Source: Marinobacter orientalis (lineage in GTDB: Bacteria; Pseudomonadota; Gammaproteobacteria; Pseudomonadales; Oleiphilaceae). Taken from it: a stretch of 64,000 nucleotides of DNA. The notes under the pieces were generated by a model that was given only the letters and a program-made list of their open reading frames with translations, had not been told where the DNA came from and did no database searches. The stretch is from positions 682,001-746,000 of the forward strand of contig NZ_SRZX01000001.1 in the NCBI RefSeq assembly GCF_004792665.1. The letters run 5' to 3'. This document shows, one piece after another, positions 1-8,195 of the stretch (the stretch's first letter is position 1; each line of letters starts with the position of its first letter). Both the position numbers and the translations under genes were made by a program.

Positions 1-41
1 GCACCCTGCGCAAGAAGCTTAAGCAGTACGGTCTGCTATAA
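1..41 (+). CDS. fis: Fis DNA-binding protein, C-terminal end only
   Basis: Only the last 12 codons are present, ending in TLRKKLKQYGLL and a TAA at 39-41. This is the recognisable end of the Fis helix-turn-helix, a nucleoid-associated protein that bends DNA and activates stable-RNA promoters. A location directly upstream of purH-purD is a common gammaproteobacterial arrangement and supports the call. The rest of the gene lies before the window. Confidence 0.85.
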   Translation, partial: TLRKKLKQYGLL

Positions 42-61
42 TCCAGCTACCCGATTGAAAC

Positions 62-94
62 GAGGGCCTCCCGGACAACATTCGCGAGGCCTTC
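62..94 (+). terminator. possible hairpin after fis
   Basis: GAGGGCCTC (62-70) can pair with GAGGCCTTC (86-94), a nine-pair stem with one G-U, followed by a T-rich but interrupted stretch. It lies between fis and purH and could end the fis message or form part of the purH leader. The weak T-run keeps confidence low. Confidence 0.35.
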
Positions 95-124
95 ATTCGT
101 TCTTACCAGCGGAAAAAATGACCT

Positions 125-1705
125 ATGGCAAATCAGGCTAATACTCCCGTTCGTCGCGCGCTGATCAGCGTGTCTGATAAAACCGGTATCGTGGAATTCG
201 GCCGGGCGCTGACAGATCGCGGCATCGAACTGCTCTCCACCGGTGGCACTTTCCGGTTGCTGAAGGAAAACCGCGTACCGGTTACCGAAGTGAGCGACTA
301 CACCGGCTTCCCCGAAATGATGGATGGCCGCGTGAAAACCCTGCACCCGAAAATCCACGGCGGCATTCTCGGGCGGCGCGGCACTGACGATGCGGTGATG
401 GCAGAGCACAGCATCAACCCCATCGACATGGTGGTTGTGAACCTCTACCCCTTTGAGGAAACCGTTGCCAGACCGGACTGCGATCTGGCGACAGCCGTCG
501 AGAACATTGATATTGGCGGTCCCACCATGGTTCGCGCTGCCGCCAAGAACCACGACGATGTCGCCATTGTGGTGAATACCTCCGACTACGGTCGGGTGCT
601 GAAAGAACTGGAGGCCAACGACGGTCAGCTGAGTTACGGAACCCGGTTTGATCTTGCCGTGAAGGCGTTCGAACATACCGCCGGCTATGACGGTGCCATC
701 GCCAACTACCTGGGCTGTCGCACCGCAGACAACGACAACACCGCCTTCCCCCGCACCTTCAACGCCCAGTTCGTGAAGGCTCAGGACATGCGCTACGGTG
801 AGAACCCGCACCAGCGTGCTGCCTTTTATACCGAGCGCAATCCGCGGGAAGCCTGTATTGCCACGGCCAGACAGCTACAGGGCAAGGAACTGTCTTACAA
901 CAACGTGGCCGATACCGACGCCGCGCTGGAGTGCGTGAAACCGTTCGCCGACCCGGCCTGCGTTATCGTCAAGCACGCCAATCCCTGTGGCGTAGCCATT
1001 GGTGTGGACATCCGGCAGGCCTACGAGCTGGCGTTCGCCACTGATCCGACCTCTGCTTTTGGCGGCATCATCGCCTTCAACCGCGAGCTGGATGCGGCCA
1101 CCGCAAAAGCCATCATCGACCGCCAGTTTGTGGAAGTGATCATTGCCCCGACCATCGCGGCGGAAGCGGTGGAACTGGTGGCCGCCAAGAAGAACGTCCG
1201 CCTGCTGGCCTGTGGCGGGTTTGATGGCGAACGTGCCAGGTCCCTGGATTACAAGCGCGTTACCGGCGGCCTGCTGGTGCAGGACCGCGATCTGGGGATG
1301 GTCGCCATGGAAGACGTCAAGGTTGTCACCGAGCGCCAGCCCTCCGAGCAGGAACTGAACGATCTGCTGTTTGCCTGGGAGGTGGCCAAATACGTCAAGT
1401 CCAATGCCATTGTCTACGCCAGGGCCGGGCGCACCATAGGCGTGGGCGCCGGCCAGATGAGCCGGGTCTACAGCGCAAAAATCGCCGGCATCAAGGCCGC
1501 GGACGAAGGCCTGGAAGTGAAAGGTTCGGTTATGGCTTCAGACGCCTTTTTCCCGTTCCGGGACGGCATCGACGCCGCCGCACAGGCCGGCATAACCGCC
1601 GTTATCCAGCCGGGCGGTTCCATGCGCGACCAGGAAGTGATTGATGCCGCCAATGAGCATGGCATTGCCATGGTATTTACCGGGATGCGTCATTTCAGAC
1701 ACTAG
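125..1705 (+). CDS. purH: bifunctional AICAR formyltransferase / IMP cyclohydrolase
   Basis: PurH carries out the last two steps of de novo purine synthesis in the cytoplasm: formylation of AICAR and ring closure to IMP. The 526-residue length is typical. The N-terminal MGS-like IMP cyclohydrolase domain begins [20 protein letters not shown]. The C-terminal transformylase domain holds the KHANPCG motif with Lys283-His284, the catalytic pair region. The ATG at 125 is preceded by GGAAAAAAT, a modest ribosome site. It is followed 51 bp later by purD, so the two are probably co-transcribed, with a hairpin repeat between them. No purine riboswitch is evident in the short leader. Confidence 0.97.
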   Translation: MANQANTPVRRALISVSDKTGIVEFGRALTDRGIELLSTGGTFRLLKENRVPVTEVSDYTGFPEMMDGRVKTLHPKIHGGILGRRGTDDAVMAEHSINPIDMVVVNLYPFEETVARPDCDLATAVENIDIGGPTMVRAAAKNHDDVAIVVNTSDYGRVLKELEANDGQLSYGTRFDLAVKAFEHTAGYDGAIANYLGCRTADNDNTAFPRTFNAQFVKAQDMRYGENPHQRAAFYTERNPREACIATARQLQGKELSYNNVADTDAALECVKPFADPACVIVKHANPCGVAIGVDIRQAYELAFATDPTSAFGGIIAFNRELDAATAKAIIDRQFVEVIIAPTIAAEAVELVAAKKNVRLLACGGFDGERARSLDYKRVTGGLLVQDRDLGMVAMEDVKVVTERQPSEQELNDLLFAWEVAKYVKSNAIVYARAGRTIGVGAGQMSRVYSAKIAGIKAADEGLEVKGSVMASDAFFPFRDGIDAAAQAGITAVIQPGGSMRDQEVIDAANEHGIAMVFTGMRHFRH

Positions 1706-1709
1706 GACC

Positions 1710-1743
1710 GTAGGTCGGATTAGCCAAAGGCGTAATCCGACAA
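1710..1743. repeat. REP-like hairpin repeat, copy 1 (GTAGGTCGGATTA family)
   Basis: The unit begins GTAGGTCGGATTAG and ends CGTAATCCGACAA. GTCGGATTA pairs with TAATCCGAC to give a nine-pair hairpin. The same family occurs as an inverted pair at 51870-51961. This copy sits inside the purH-purD intercistronic gap, so it would be transcribed as mRNA hairpin. Such extragenic palindromes are common in gammaproteobacteria; an effect on purH/purD stoichiometry is only an inference. Confidence 0.8.
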
Positions 1744-1756
1744 CAAGGAATCGACC

Positions 1757-3052
1757 ATGAACATTCTCGTAATTGGCTCCGGCGGCCGCGAACATGCCCT
1801 CGCCTGGAAAGCCGCCCGATCCCCGCACGCCGATCGTGTTTTTGTAGCCCCGGGCAATGCCGGTACCGCCCGCGAGCCGGGCCTGGAAAACATCAATATC
1901 GATGCTCTGGACCTCAAGGGCCTGGCAGACTTTGCCGCCGCCAACAAGGTCGGCCTGACCATTGTCGGACCGGAAGCACCCCTGGTGGCCGGCATTGTTG
2001 ACCTGTTTGAGGAGCGTGGCCTGCAGGTGTTTGGCCCCAGCGCCGGCGCGGCACAACTGGAAGGCTCCAAGGCCTTCACCAAGGACTTCCTGGAACGCCA
2101 CAGGATTCCGACTGCCGCTTACGCCAACTTCACCGATGTTGACCAGGCACTTGAATACGTTCGCAGACAGGGCGCACCGATCGTTGTAAAAGCCGATGGA
2201 CTGGCCGCTGGCAAGGGTGTGATTGTCGCCATGACTCTGGCAGAAGCCGAAGACGCCATTCGCGATATGCTGGCTGGCAATGCCTTTGGTGACGCCGGCA
2301 GCCGTGTTGTTGTCGAGGAGTTCCTGGAAGGCGAGGAAGCCAGCTTCATCGTTATGGTGGATGGCGAGCACGTGTTGCCCATGGCCACCTCCCAGGACCA
2401 CAAGCGTGTGGGAGATGGTGATACCGGCCCCAATACCGGTGGCATGGGCGCCTACTCTCCGGCCCCGGTGGTCACGCCTGATATCCACAAGCGCACCATG
2501 GACGAAGTGATTTATCCGACTGTTCGCGGCATGGCAGCGGAAGGTCATCCCTACAAGGGTTTCCTGTACGCCGGGCTGATGATCGACGACAGCGGCGCCC
2601 CCCGGGTGATCGAGTTCAACTGCCGTTTCGGCGATCCGGAAACCCAGCCCATCATGCTGCGGATGAAATCGGACCTGGTCGAGCTCTGCGGTGCAGCGAT
2701 CGATGGCAGGCTCGACCAGTGCAGCTCGACATGGGACGAGCGTCCGGCTGTCGGCGTTGTGCTGGCTGCGGGCGGCTATCCCGGCAGCTACAACAAAGGG
2801 GACGTCATCTCAGGACTGCCCGGGACAGAAACCGATGGTGAGAAAGTTTTCCACGCGGGAACCCGGCTCAAGGGTGAGCAGGTTGTTACCAACGGTGGCC
2901 GCGTACTTTGCGCCACTGCCCTCGGACAGACCGTCACCGAAGCCCGGCAGCGCGCCTACAAAGTCGCTGCGGGGATCCGCTGGCAGGGTGTCTTCTACCG
3001 CAGGGACATTGCCCATCGGGCCGTTGCCCGGGAGAGCTCTGCCGGGATCTGA
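1757..3052 (+). CDS. purD: phosphoribosylamine-glycine ligase (GAR synthetase)
   Basis: PurD joins glycine to phosphoribosylamine with ATP, the second step of purine synthesis. The protein is 431 residues, close to the usual length. It starts MNILVIGSGGREHALAWKA, the family N-terminal signature. The central ATP-grasp domain includes VKADGLAAGKGVIV and the metal-binding region FNCRFGDPETQ. The ATG follows AAGGAATCGACC, an acceptable ribosome site. The second gene of the purH operon; the downstream gene converges on it. Confidence 0.97.
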   Translation: MNILVIGSGGREHALAWKAARSPHADRVFVAPGNAGTAREPGLENINIDALDLKGLADFAAANKVGLTIVGPEAPLVAGIVDLFEERGLQVFGPSAGAAQLEGSKAFTKDFLERHRIPTAAYANFTDVDQALEYVRRQGAPIVVKADGLAAGKGVIVAMTLAEAEDAIRDMLAGNAFGDAGSRVVVEEFLEGEEASFIVMVDGEHVLPMATSQDHKRVGDGDTGPNTGGMGAYSPAPVVTPDIHKRTMDEVIYPTVRGMAAEGHPYKGFLYAGLMIDDSGAPRVIEFNCRFGDPETQPIMLRMKSDLVELCGAAIDGRLDQCSSTWDERPAVGVVLAAGGYPGSYNKGDVISGLPGTETDGEKVFHAGTRLKGEQVVTNGGRVLCATALGQTVTEARQRAYKVAAGIRWQGVFYRRDIAHRAVARESSAGI

Positions 3053-3065
3053 TGCCTGAACAGCG

Positions 3066-3096
3066 CCGGAAAGCCTGCTCTGGCCGGGCTTTCCGG
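3066..3096. terminator. hairpin between convergent purD and thioesterase genes
   Basis: CCGGAAAGCC (3066-3075) and GGCTTTCCGG (3087-3096) form a perfect ten-pair stem. No T-run follows on the plus strand, so it may be only an RNA 3-prime-end hairpin for purD and for the converging minus-strand gene. Confidence 0.45.
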
Positions 3097-3117
3097 TGCT
3101 TGATGGCCGGGCGCGAG

Positions 3118-3534
3118 TCACATCAGGATGCGCTCAAGCGCCTCGCGGATGCCGTGGGGGATGGCAACAGCGCGATTCTGTTCACGGTCAACAAAGACAT
3201 GGACAACCTCACCATGGGCAACCGGGTCCGCATCGCCGCTTTTGAACAGGCCGAGCTCGTACGTCACTGAGCTGTTTCCCATCTTCAGCACCCTGAGCCC
3301 GGCTTCCAGTGCCTCCGGATACGCCACCGGTTTTTTGAACTGACAGCTGGAGCTGACAACGTATCCGACCACCGGCGAATTATTGATATCCAGCCCGCCG
3401 GCCTCAATCAGGTACCGGTTGATGGTGGTGTCAAAGTAGGAGTAGTAGGTCACGTTATTCACATGCCCGTAGATATCATTATCCATCCACCGGGTAGTGA
3501 TCGGGTACAGAATGCTGAACTCATCTCGTTGCAC
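3118..3534 (-). CDS. acyl-CoA thioesterase, 4HBT hotdog family
   Basis: A 138-residue single hotdog-fold protein of the 4-hydroxybenzoyl-CoA thioesterase family. The helix motif WMDNDIYGHVNNVTYYSYFD carries the catalytic Asp near residue 18 in the usual D-x-x-GHVNN context. Such enzymes release free acids from acyl-CoA in the cytoplasm; the exact chain preference cannot be read. The start is GTG at 3534, preceded by CGGAGAAATCT, a good ribosome site. It converges with purD and lies upstream of the alcohol dehydrogenase gene on the same strand is not the case: that gene is transcribed toward it and ends 35 bp before this start, so co-transcription is possible. Confidence 0.88.
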   Translation of the reverse strand: MQRDEFSILYPITTRWMDNDIYGHVNNVTYYSYFDTTINRYLIEAGGLDINNSPVVGYVVSSSCQFKKPVAYPEALEAGLRVLKMGNSSVTYELGLFKSGDADPVAHGEVVHVFVDREQNRAVAIPHGIREALERILM

Positions 3535-3569
3535 AGATTTCTCCGTTTACCAGCTTGTTGCTTGATGGC

Positions 3570-4700
3570 CTAATCGAACAGCACCACCTGACGAACGGCC
3601 TTACCCGAAGCCAGTTTCTCAAACCCTTCATTGATCTCATCCAGTGTCAGGGTATCGCTGAGCAGTTTGTCCACCGGCAGCCTGCCCTGGCGGAACAGGG
3701 TGACATAACGGGCAAGGTCGCGAACGGGCACACAGCTGCCGACATAACTCCCCTTGAGTGTGCGCTCCTCGGCTACCAGACTGACCTGCTGGATAGACAC
3801 TTTCTTTTGCGGATGGGCCAGGCCACCGGTAACCGTAATTCCACCACGGCGAGTAATCTGATAGGCGAATTCCAGCGCTTTTTCAGACCCGGCCATTTCA
3901 ATGGCGCAATCAACCCCGCCGCTGGTCGATGCTCTGATCCTGTCGACACAACCCTCTTCACTGGAATTGAAGGCGTTGGTGGCGCCAAGCTCTCGCGCCA
4001 GCGCCAGTTTACTGTCATCCAGGTCAATGGCAATCACCTCACCGGCACCGGCCACCAGAGCTCCCAGCACGCTGTTCAGACCGACACCACCCAGACCGAT
4101 GACAGCGACAGTCTGGCCTGCCTTGATACCGGCTGAATTGATCGCCGCACCCACACCTGTCAGTACGGCACATCCGAAAAGGGCTGCGTGGTGCAGGGGC
4201 AGATCGGCATCAACCTTGACCAGCGAGTCACGTGATACCACGGCGTGATCCGCAAAGGCAGAGACTCCCAGGTGGTGGTTGACCGGGGTGCCATCCGCCC
4301 GATGCAACCGGTGCTCACCACTGGCCAGAGTGCCGGCATTGTTGGTTTTTGCCGCCGGCTCGCAAAGTGCCGGACGCCCTTCCGCACAAGGCGCACAGTG
4401 GCCACAACTGGGCACAAACACCGCAACCACATGATCGCCTTGCTGCAGGTCGCGTACACCACTGCCAACCGCCTCGACGATGCCAGCCGCCTCGTGGCCC
4501 AGTGCCATGGGCACAGGCCGGGGACGGTTGCCGTCAATAACGGAAAGATCGGAATGGCACAGGCCGGCTGCCTTGATCCGGACCAGCACCTCGTTGTCGC
4601 CGGGGGGAGACAGTTCCAGTTCCTCAATCACAAGGGGCCTGGTGTCCCGGTACGGGCGCTCCGCCCCGATGGTTTGCAGAACTGCAGCTCTGATTTTCAT
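3570..4700 (-). CDS. zinc-dependent alcohol dehydrogenase
   Basis: A 376-residue medium-chain dehydrogenase/reductase. The catalytic zinc site is seen as GLCHSD and GHEAAGIVEAVG, the structural zinc loop as CGHCAPCAEGRPALC, and the NAD-binding turn as GLGGVGLNSV. It should oxidise an alcohol or reduce an aldehyde with NAD(H); the substrate is not evident. I chose ATG 4700 because GAGGTTGCC lies just upstream; an in-frame upstream codon at 4787 would add a non-conserved 29-residue tail reaching into the promoter region of the TonB receptor. It is divergent from that receptor and precedes the thioesterase gene at 3534 by 35 bp. Confidence 0.9.
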   Translation of the reverse strand: MKIRAAVLQTIGAERPYRDTRPLVIEELELSPPGDNEVLVRIKAAGLCHSDLSVIDGNRPRPVPMALGHEAAGIVEAVGSGVRDLQQGDHVVAVFVPSCGHCAPCAEGRPALCEPAAKTNNAGTLASGEHRLHRADGTPVNHHLGVSAFADHAVVSRDSLVKVDADLPLHHAALFGCAVLTGVGAAINSAGIKAGQTVAVIGLGGVGLNSVLGALVAGAGEVIAIDLDDSKLALARELGATNAFNSSEEGCVDRIRASTSGGVDCAIEMAGSEKALEFAYQITRRGGITVTGGLAHPQKKVSIQQVSLVAEERTLKGSYVGSCVPVRDLARYVTLFRQGRLPVDKLLSDTLTLDEINEGFEKLASGKAVRQVVLFD

Positions 4701-4802
4701 GACGGCAACCTCATGATGATTGTTATTGGCAAACGGACAATAGAGTAGATGTTTTGATGGATTTAACAAACACCTCCCACTGATCACCGAACAACTATCA
4801 CG

Positions 4803-4835
4803 AATGATAATTTTTACTTGTTGTTAATGATTATC
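4803..4835 (+). promoter_or_regulatory. candidate Fur-binding site(s)
   Basis: AATGATAAT at 4803-4811 and AATGATTATC at 4826-4835 each match about 12-13 of 19 positions of the Fur consensus built from GATAAT hexamers. They lie 50-80 bp upstream of the TonB-dependent receptor start, in an AT-rich stretch suited to a promoter. Iron repression of the receptor is therefore likely but unproven. Confidence 0.6.
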
Positions 4836-4885
4836 GTTTGTATAGTTGCGCTCCGTACCTAAACACGCTGTAACAGGAGAGCAAC

Positions 4886-7075
4886 ATGCCTACGCCTTTT
4901 TCCCGAAACCTGCTTGCCCTGGCGGTCATCTCCGCCCCGGCGGCCGCTCTGGCCCAGGAGCAGAGCCTGAACGAACTGGTTATTATCGGTGATGATGCTT
5001 CTGCATCGGCCCTGCCCGGTTCCGCCCACGTGGTTACCAGTGAGGATCTGGAAACCATGAAGTACACGGATATCCACAAAGCCGTACGTGAGGTACCAGG
5101 CGTCTACCTGAAGGAAGAAGATGGCTATGGCCTGCGCCCGAACATCGGCATCCGTGGTTCCGGCTCCGGCCGCTCCTCCAAGATCACCCTGATGGAAGAC
5201 AGCGTGATGATCGCTCCGGCACCCTATTCGGCGCCGGCAGCCTACTACTCACCAACGTTCGGTCGAATGAATGGTATCGAGGTTCTGAAAGGACCAGACC
5301 TGCTGCGTTATGGCCCATACACTGTAGGCGGCGCGATCAACCTGCGATCGACACCGATTCCCTCGTCCGAAGCCGGCCATGTAACGGCAGAGGTTTCGGA
5401 AAATGCAGGCAAGCGTATTCACAGCTGGTACGGCAACAGCACTGACAACGCCGCATTCATGATCGAGACTTTCCAGGAAGAAACCAACGGCTTCAAGGAA
5501 CTGCAGCAATCCAGCCGCGACACCGGTTTTGAAAAGCAGGACTATGTCGCCAAGGCACGTTTCAATTCCGACGCCTCGGCTGAGGTCTACCACCAGCTCG
5601 ACCTGAAGTTCCAGTACAGTGAGGAGCTGAGCAACGAAACCTACCTCGGCCTGACCGACGACGATTTCCAGCGTAATCCCAACAAGCGATATTTCCTGTC
5701 TCAGCTCGACAATATGGACAACCGCCACAACGGTTACTCCGCGAGGCACCTGGTGGAACTGACGGAAGACCTGTCACTGACTACAACGCTTTATCGCAAC
5801 GAGTTCAAGCGCAACTGGTACAAAGGCAACTTCAACAGCCTGATCAAAGCCGCCAACAACGGTGATCAGACCGCCTACAACCAGCTTCAGGGTGAGGAAC
5901 CTTTCGGTCCTTTCACCCTGACCAATGGCGCCCGGGAATACCTGTCCCAGGGTATCGAAGTGAAAGCGGACTATGGTCTCTCCCTGGCAGGTATGCGCCA
6001 CGACATTACCGTTGGCGCCCGCGTGCATGAGGACGAAGCAGACCGCTTCCAGCCCAAGGACCGCTATCAGCAGGTCATCAGTAACGGCCGCCCGGCCTTC
6101 GAGTTCATTGAACAGATTGCACCCACCGGCGGTGATAACCGGATTGACGAAGCCGAGGCCCTCAACCTGTTCCTGGCGGACCGGATTGCCATCAATCCCG
6201 ACCTGTCCGTGACCGCTCTTCTGCGTTATGAGGATATCGAAACCTCCCAGACCCGCTGGAGCACAACGCAGCGCACCTCCACCAGTGAAACCGAAACCGC
6301 CAGCAACGACACCAGCGAAGTGCTGCCTGGCCTCGGTGCGACCTATCGCCTTAGCCCGACGATTACCCTGATCGGAGGCGTGCACCGCGGTATGGCGCCC
6401 GCTGGTTCCGGCGGTACCAATGTGGAGCCGGAACTGAGCACCAACTTCGAGGCCGGTGCGCGCTATTACGATGGTGCCTTGCGTGCCGAAGCTATCGCCT
6501 TTTTCAGCGATTATGAAAACACCGTGAGAAACTGCTCCATCGCCAACCCCTGCAATGTCGGTAATCAGGCCATCGACTCCGGAACAGTCAGTGAAGGCGA
6601 GTCCGAAATCCAGGGCCTTGAGTTACTGGCCGCCTATGAGTTCACACTGCTCAACGGTCTGACCGCCCCGGTACAGGCCACCTGGACCTACACCGATGCC
6701 GAAGTCACCAAAGACAGCGATGACGGTAGCGTGCTGAAAGGCGACAACCTGGCGGACCTGCCGGAAAATGTTGCAGCTGTGCGCGCTGGCCTGCGTGATG
6801 GTGATCTCTGGGACGCCTACATCAATATCTCGTATGTTGATGAAACATGCAGTGATAACAGCTGTGACCGTTCCGGCACAGATAATACCTTCCGCAAGAC
6901 CGACGACTACACCGTGGTGGATCTCTCCGGCAGCTATGCCCTGAATCCGTCCAGCCGTGTCTATGCCAAGGTGGACAACGTTCTTGACGACCAGGAAATC
7001 GTTTCCCGCAGCCCCCATGGTGCCCGTCCTAACCTGCCTCGCACGGCTTATGTAGGGATCAGTGTCGATTTCTGA
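4886..7075 (+). CDS. TonB-dependent receptor, FecA-like ferric siderophore/citrate type
   Basis: A 729-residue outer-membrane receptor. Residues 1-23 are a signal peptide ending ALA-QEQ. The plug domain spans roughly 30-150, with DLETMKYTDIHKAVREVPGVYLKEE and IRGSGSGRSSKITLMEDSV, a pattern close to FecA. The rest is the 22-strand barrel ending in a terminal Phe (GISVDF). Two cysteine pairs (NCSIANPC near 550; CSDNSCD near 655) may form loop disulfides. No N-terminal signalling domain and no FecI/FecR genes are adjacent, so control is probably by Fur at the upstream sites. Substrate is a ferric chelate by analogy; a strong intrinsic terminator follows. Confidence 0.88.
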   Translation: MPTPFSRNLLALAVISAPAAALAQEQSLNELVIIGDDASASALPGSAHVVTSEDLETMKYTDIHKAVREVPGVYLKEEDGYGLRPNIGIRGSGSGRSSKITLMEDSVMIAPAPYSAPAAYYSPTFGRMNGIEVLKGPDLLRYGPYTVGGAINLRSTPIPSSEAGHVTAEVSENAGKRIHSWYGNSTDNAAFMIETFQEETNGFKELQQSSRDTGFEKQDYVAKARFNSDASAEVYHQLDLKFQYSEELSNETYLGLTDDDFQRNPNKRYFLSQLDNMDNRHNGYSARHLVELTEDLSLTTTLYRNEFKRNWYKGNFNSLIKAANNGDQTAYNQLQGEEPFGPFTLTNGAREYLSQGIEVKADYGLSLAGMRHDITVGARVHEDEADRFQPKDRYQQVISNGRPAFEFIEQIAPTGGDNRIDEAEALNLFLADRIAINPDLSVTALLRYEDIETSQTRWSTTQRTSTSETETASNDTSEVLPGLGATYRLSPTITLIGGVHRGMAPAGSGGTNVEPELSTNFEAGARYYDGALRAEAIAFFSDYENTVRNCSIANPCNVGNQAIDSGTVSEGESEIQGLELLAAYEFTLLNGLTAPVQATWTYTDAEVTKDSDDGSVLKGDNLADLPENVAAVRAGLRDGDLWDAYINISYVDETCSDNSCDRSGTDNTFRKTDDYTVVDLSGSYALNPSSRVYAKVDNVLDDQEIVSRSPHGARPNLPRTAYVGISVDF

Positions 7076-7128
7076 TGCGTGAAAGGAACTGACCCCTGTC
7101 CTCGGGCGGGCTAATTCCGTGATCCCCC

Positions 7129-7156
7129 GACCCGGTCCTTGACCGGGTCTTTTTTT
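7129..7156 (+). terminator. intrinsic terminator of the TonB receptor gene
   Basis: GACCCGGT and ACCGGGTC form a GC-rich stem with a five-base loop followed by seven T residues. It lies about 55 bp after the receptor stop codon. Confidence 0.88.
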
Positions 7157-7221
7157 GCGGTAATGTTGGCGCTTCTGAAAAACGGACGTTTGAAAACCCT
7201 TCTGCAAGGAGCCGGCCTCCA

Positions 7222-8157
7222 ATGATAGCCAGACCCCCTCTTGCCGTGATCACGCTGCTGATCAGTACGGTGTTGCTCAGTGGCTGTTCCCGTCAGACCC
7301 TTTACGAAAACGCCATCAGCTGGGAGCGCTCCAGCGCAGGGCTGGAGGCATCCTCGATTCGCGTGGAGGGTATGACCATTGCGTACCTGAGCAATGAAGA
7401 GCCGGTGGAAGGCGAAACCATTGTGCTCATTCACGGCTTTGGCGCCAACAAGGACAACTGGACGCGGCTGGCGGGGGAACTGACCGGTGAGTTCAACGTT
7501 TACGCCCTCGACCTGCCAGGCCACGGTGACAGCAGCAAGCCACTGGACCTGGGATACCGGTTTGAGGACCAGGTTGACCACGTGTCGAAAATACTTGGAG
7601 CACTGAAAATCAATGCGACCCATATGATGGGCAACTCCATGGGCGGCGCTATTACCGCCCTTTACGCAGCCACCTATCCCGAGCAGATTCGTTCCGCGGT
7701 ACTGTTTGCCCCCGCCGGCATCCTTGAATACGAGAGCGAACTGGTAGAACTGGTGGAGGAAGGCGACAACCCCCTGATTCCTGCCAGGGAGGGAGATTTC
7801 AAGCGCCTGATTGATTTTGCCCTGGAGAAAAAACCCTTCGTGCCCTGGCCAATCTATGAGGTGATGGAAGAAAAGGCCATCGCCAACCGCGACGTCAACC
7901 AGGTGATCTTTGATGCTATCCGCGATACCGCGGACGAGCCGGATTTCCGCAAGGCACTCACCCGTATCGAAGCGCCTGTTCTGGTGGTCTGGGGCAGGCA
8001 AGACCGTGTCATCAACCATCGCAATGCCGATGTGTTTGTCGAACAGATACCAGATGCCCGCAAGGTTCTGCTGGAAGGTGTGGGGCATGCCCCCATGGTG
8101 GAAGTGCCAGAGGAATCTGCACAACTGTTCCGTGAGTTTCTGGCTGAAACACGGTAG
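7222..8157 (+). CDS. alpha/beta-hydrolase lipoprotein (lipase/esterase-like)
   Basis: A 311-residue alpha/beta hydrolase with a lipoprotein signal: the lipobox LLSGC places the lipidated Cys at 22. HGFG near 71 is the oxyanion-hole motif, GNSMGG puts the nucleophile Ser at 139, and WGRQDRVI and GVGHAPMVE supply the likely Asp and His. It should act on an ester or similar bond at the cell envelope; no neighbour identifies the substrate. ATG at 7222 follows CAAGGAGCCGGCCTCC, a good ribosome site. The downstream antiporter gene begins 38 bp later and may be co-transcribed. Confidence 0.85.
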   Translation: MIARPPLAVITLLISTVLLSGCSRQTLYENAISWERSSAGLEASSIRVEGMTIAYLSNEEPVEGETIVLIHGFGANKDNWTRLAGELTGEFNVYALDLPGHGDSSKPLDLGYRFEDQVDHVSKILGALKINATHMMGNSMGGAITALYAATYPEQIRSAVLFAPAGILEYESELVELVEEGDNPLIPAREGDFKRLIDFALEKKPFVPWPIYEVMEEKAIANRDVNQVIFDAIRDTADEPDFRKALTRIEAPVLVVWGRQDRVINHRNADVFVEQIPDARKVLLEGVGHAPMVEVPEESAQLFREFLAETR

Positions 8158-8195
8158 CCTTGCCAAAGCCTTGTTTCTCAAACGTGAAGTGACCC

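Noticed and set aside
1538..2548. 336-residue minus-strand frame opposite purH/purD
   Set aside because: Spans two conserved genes in antisense and has no family features.
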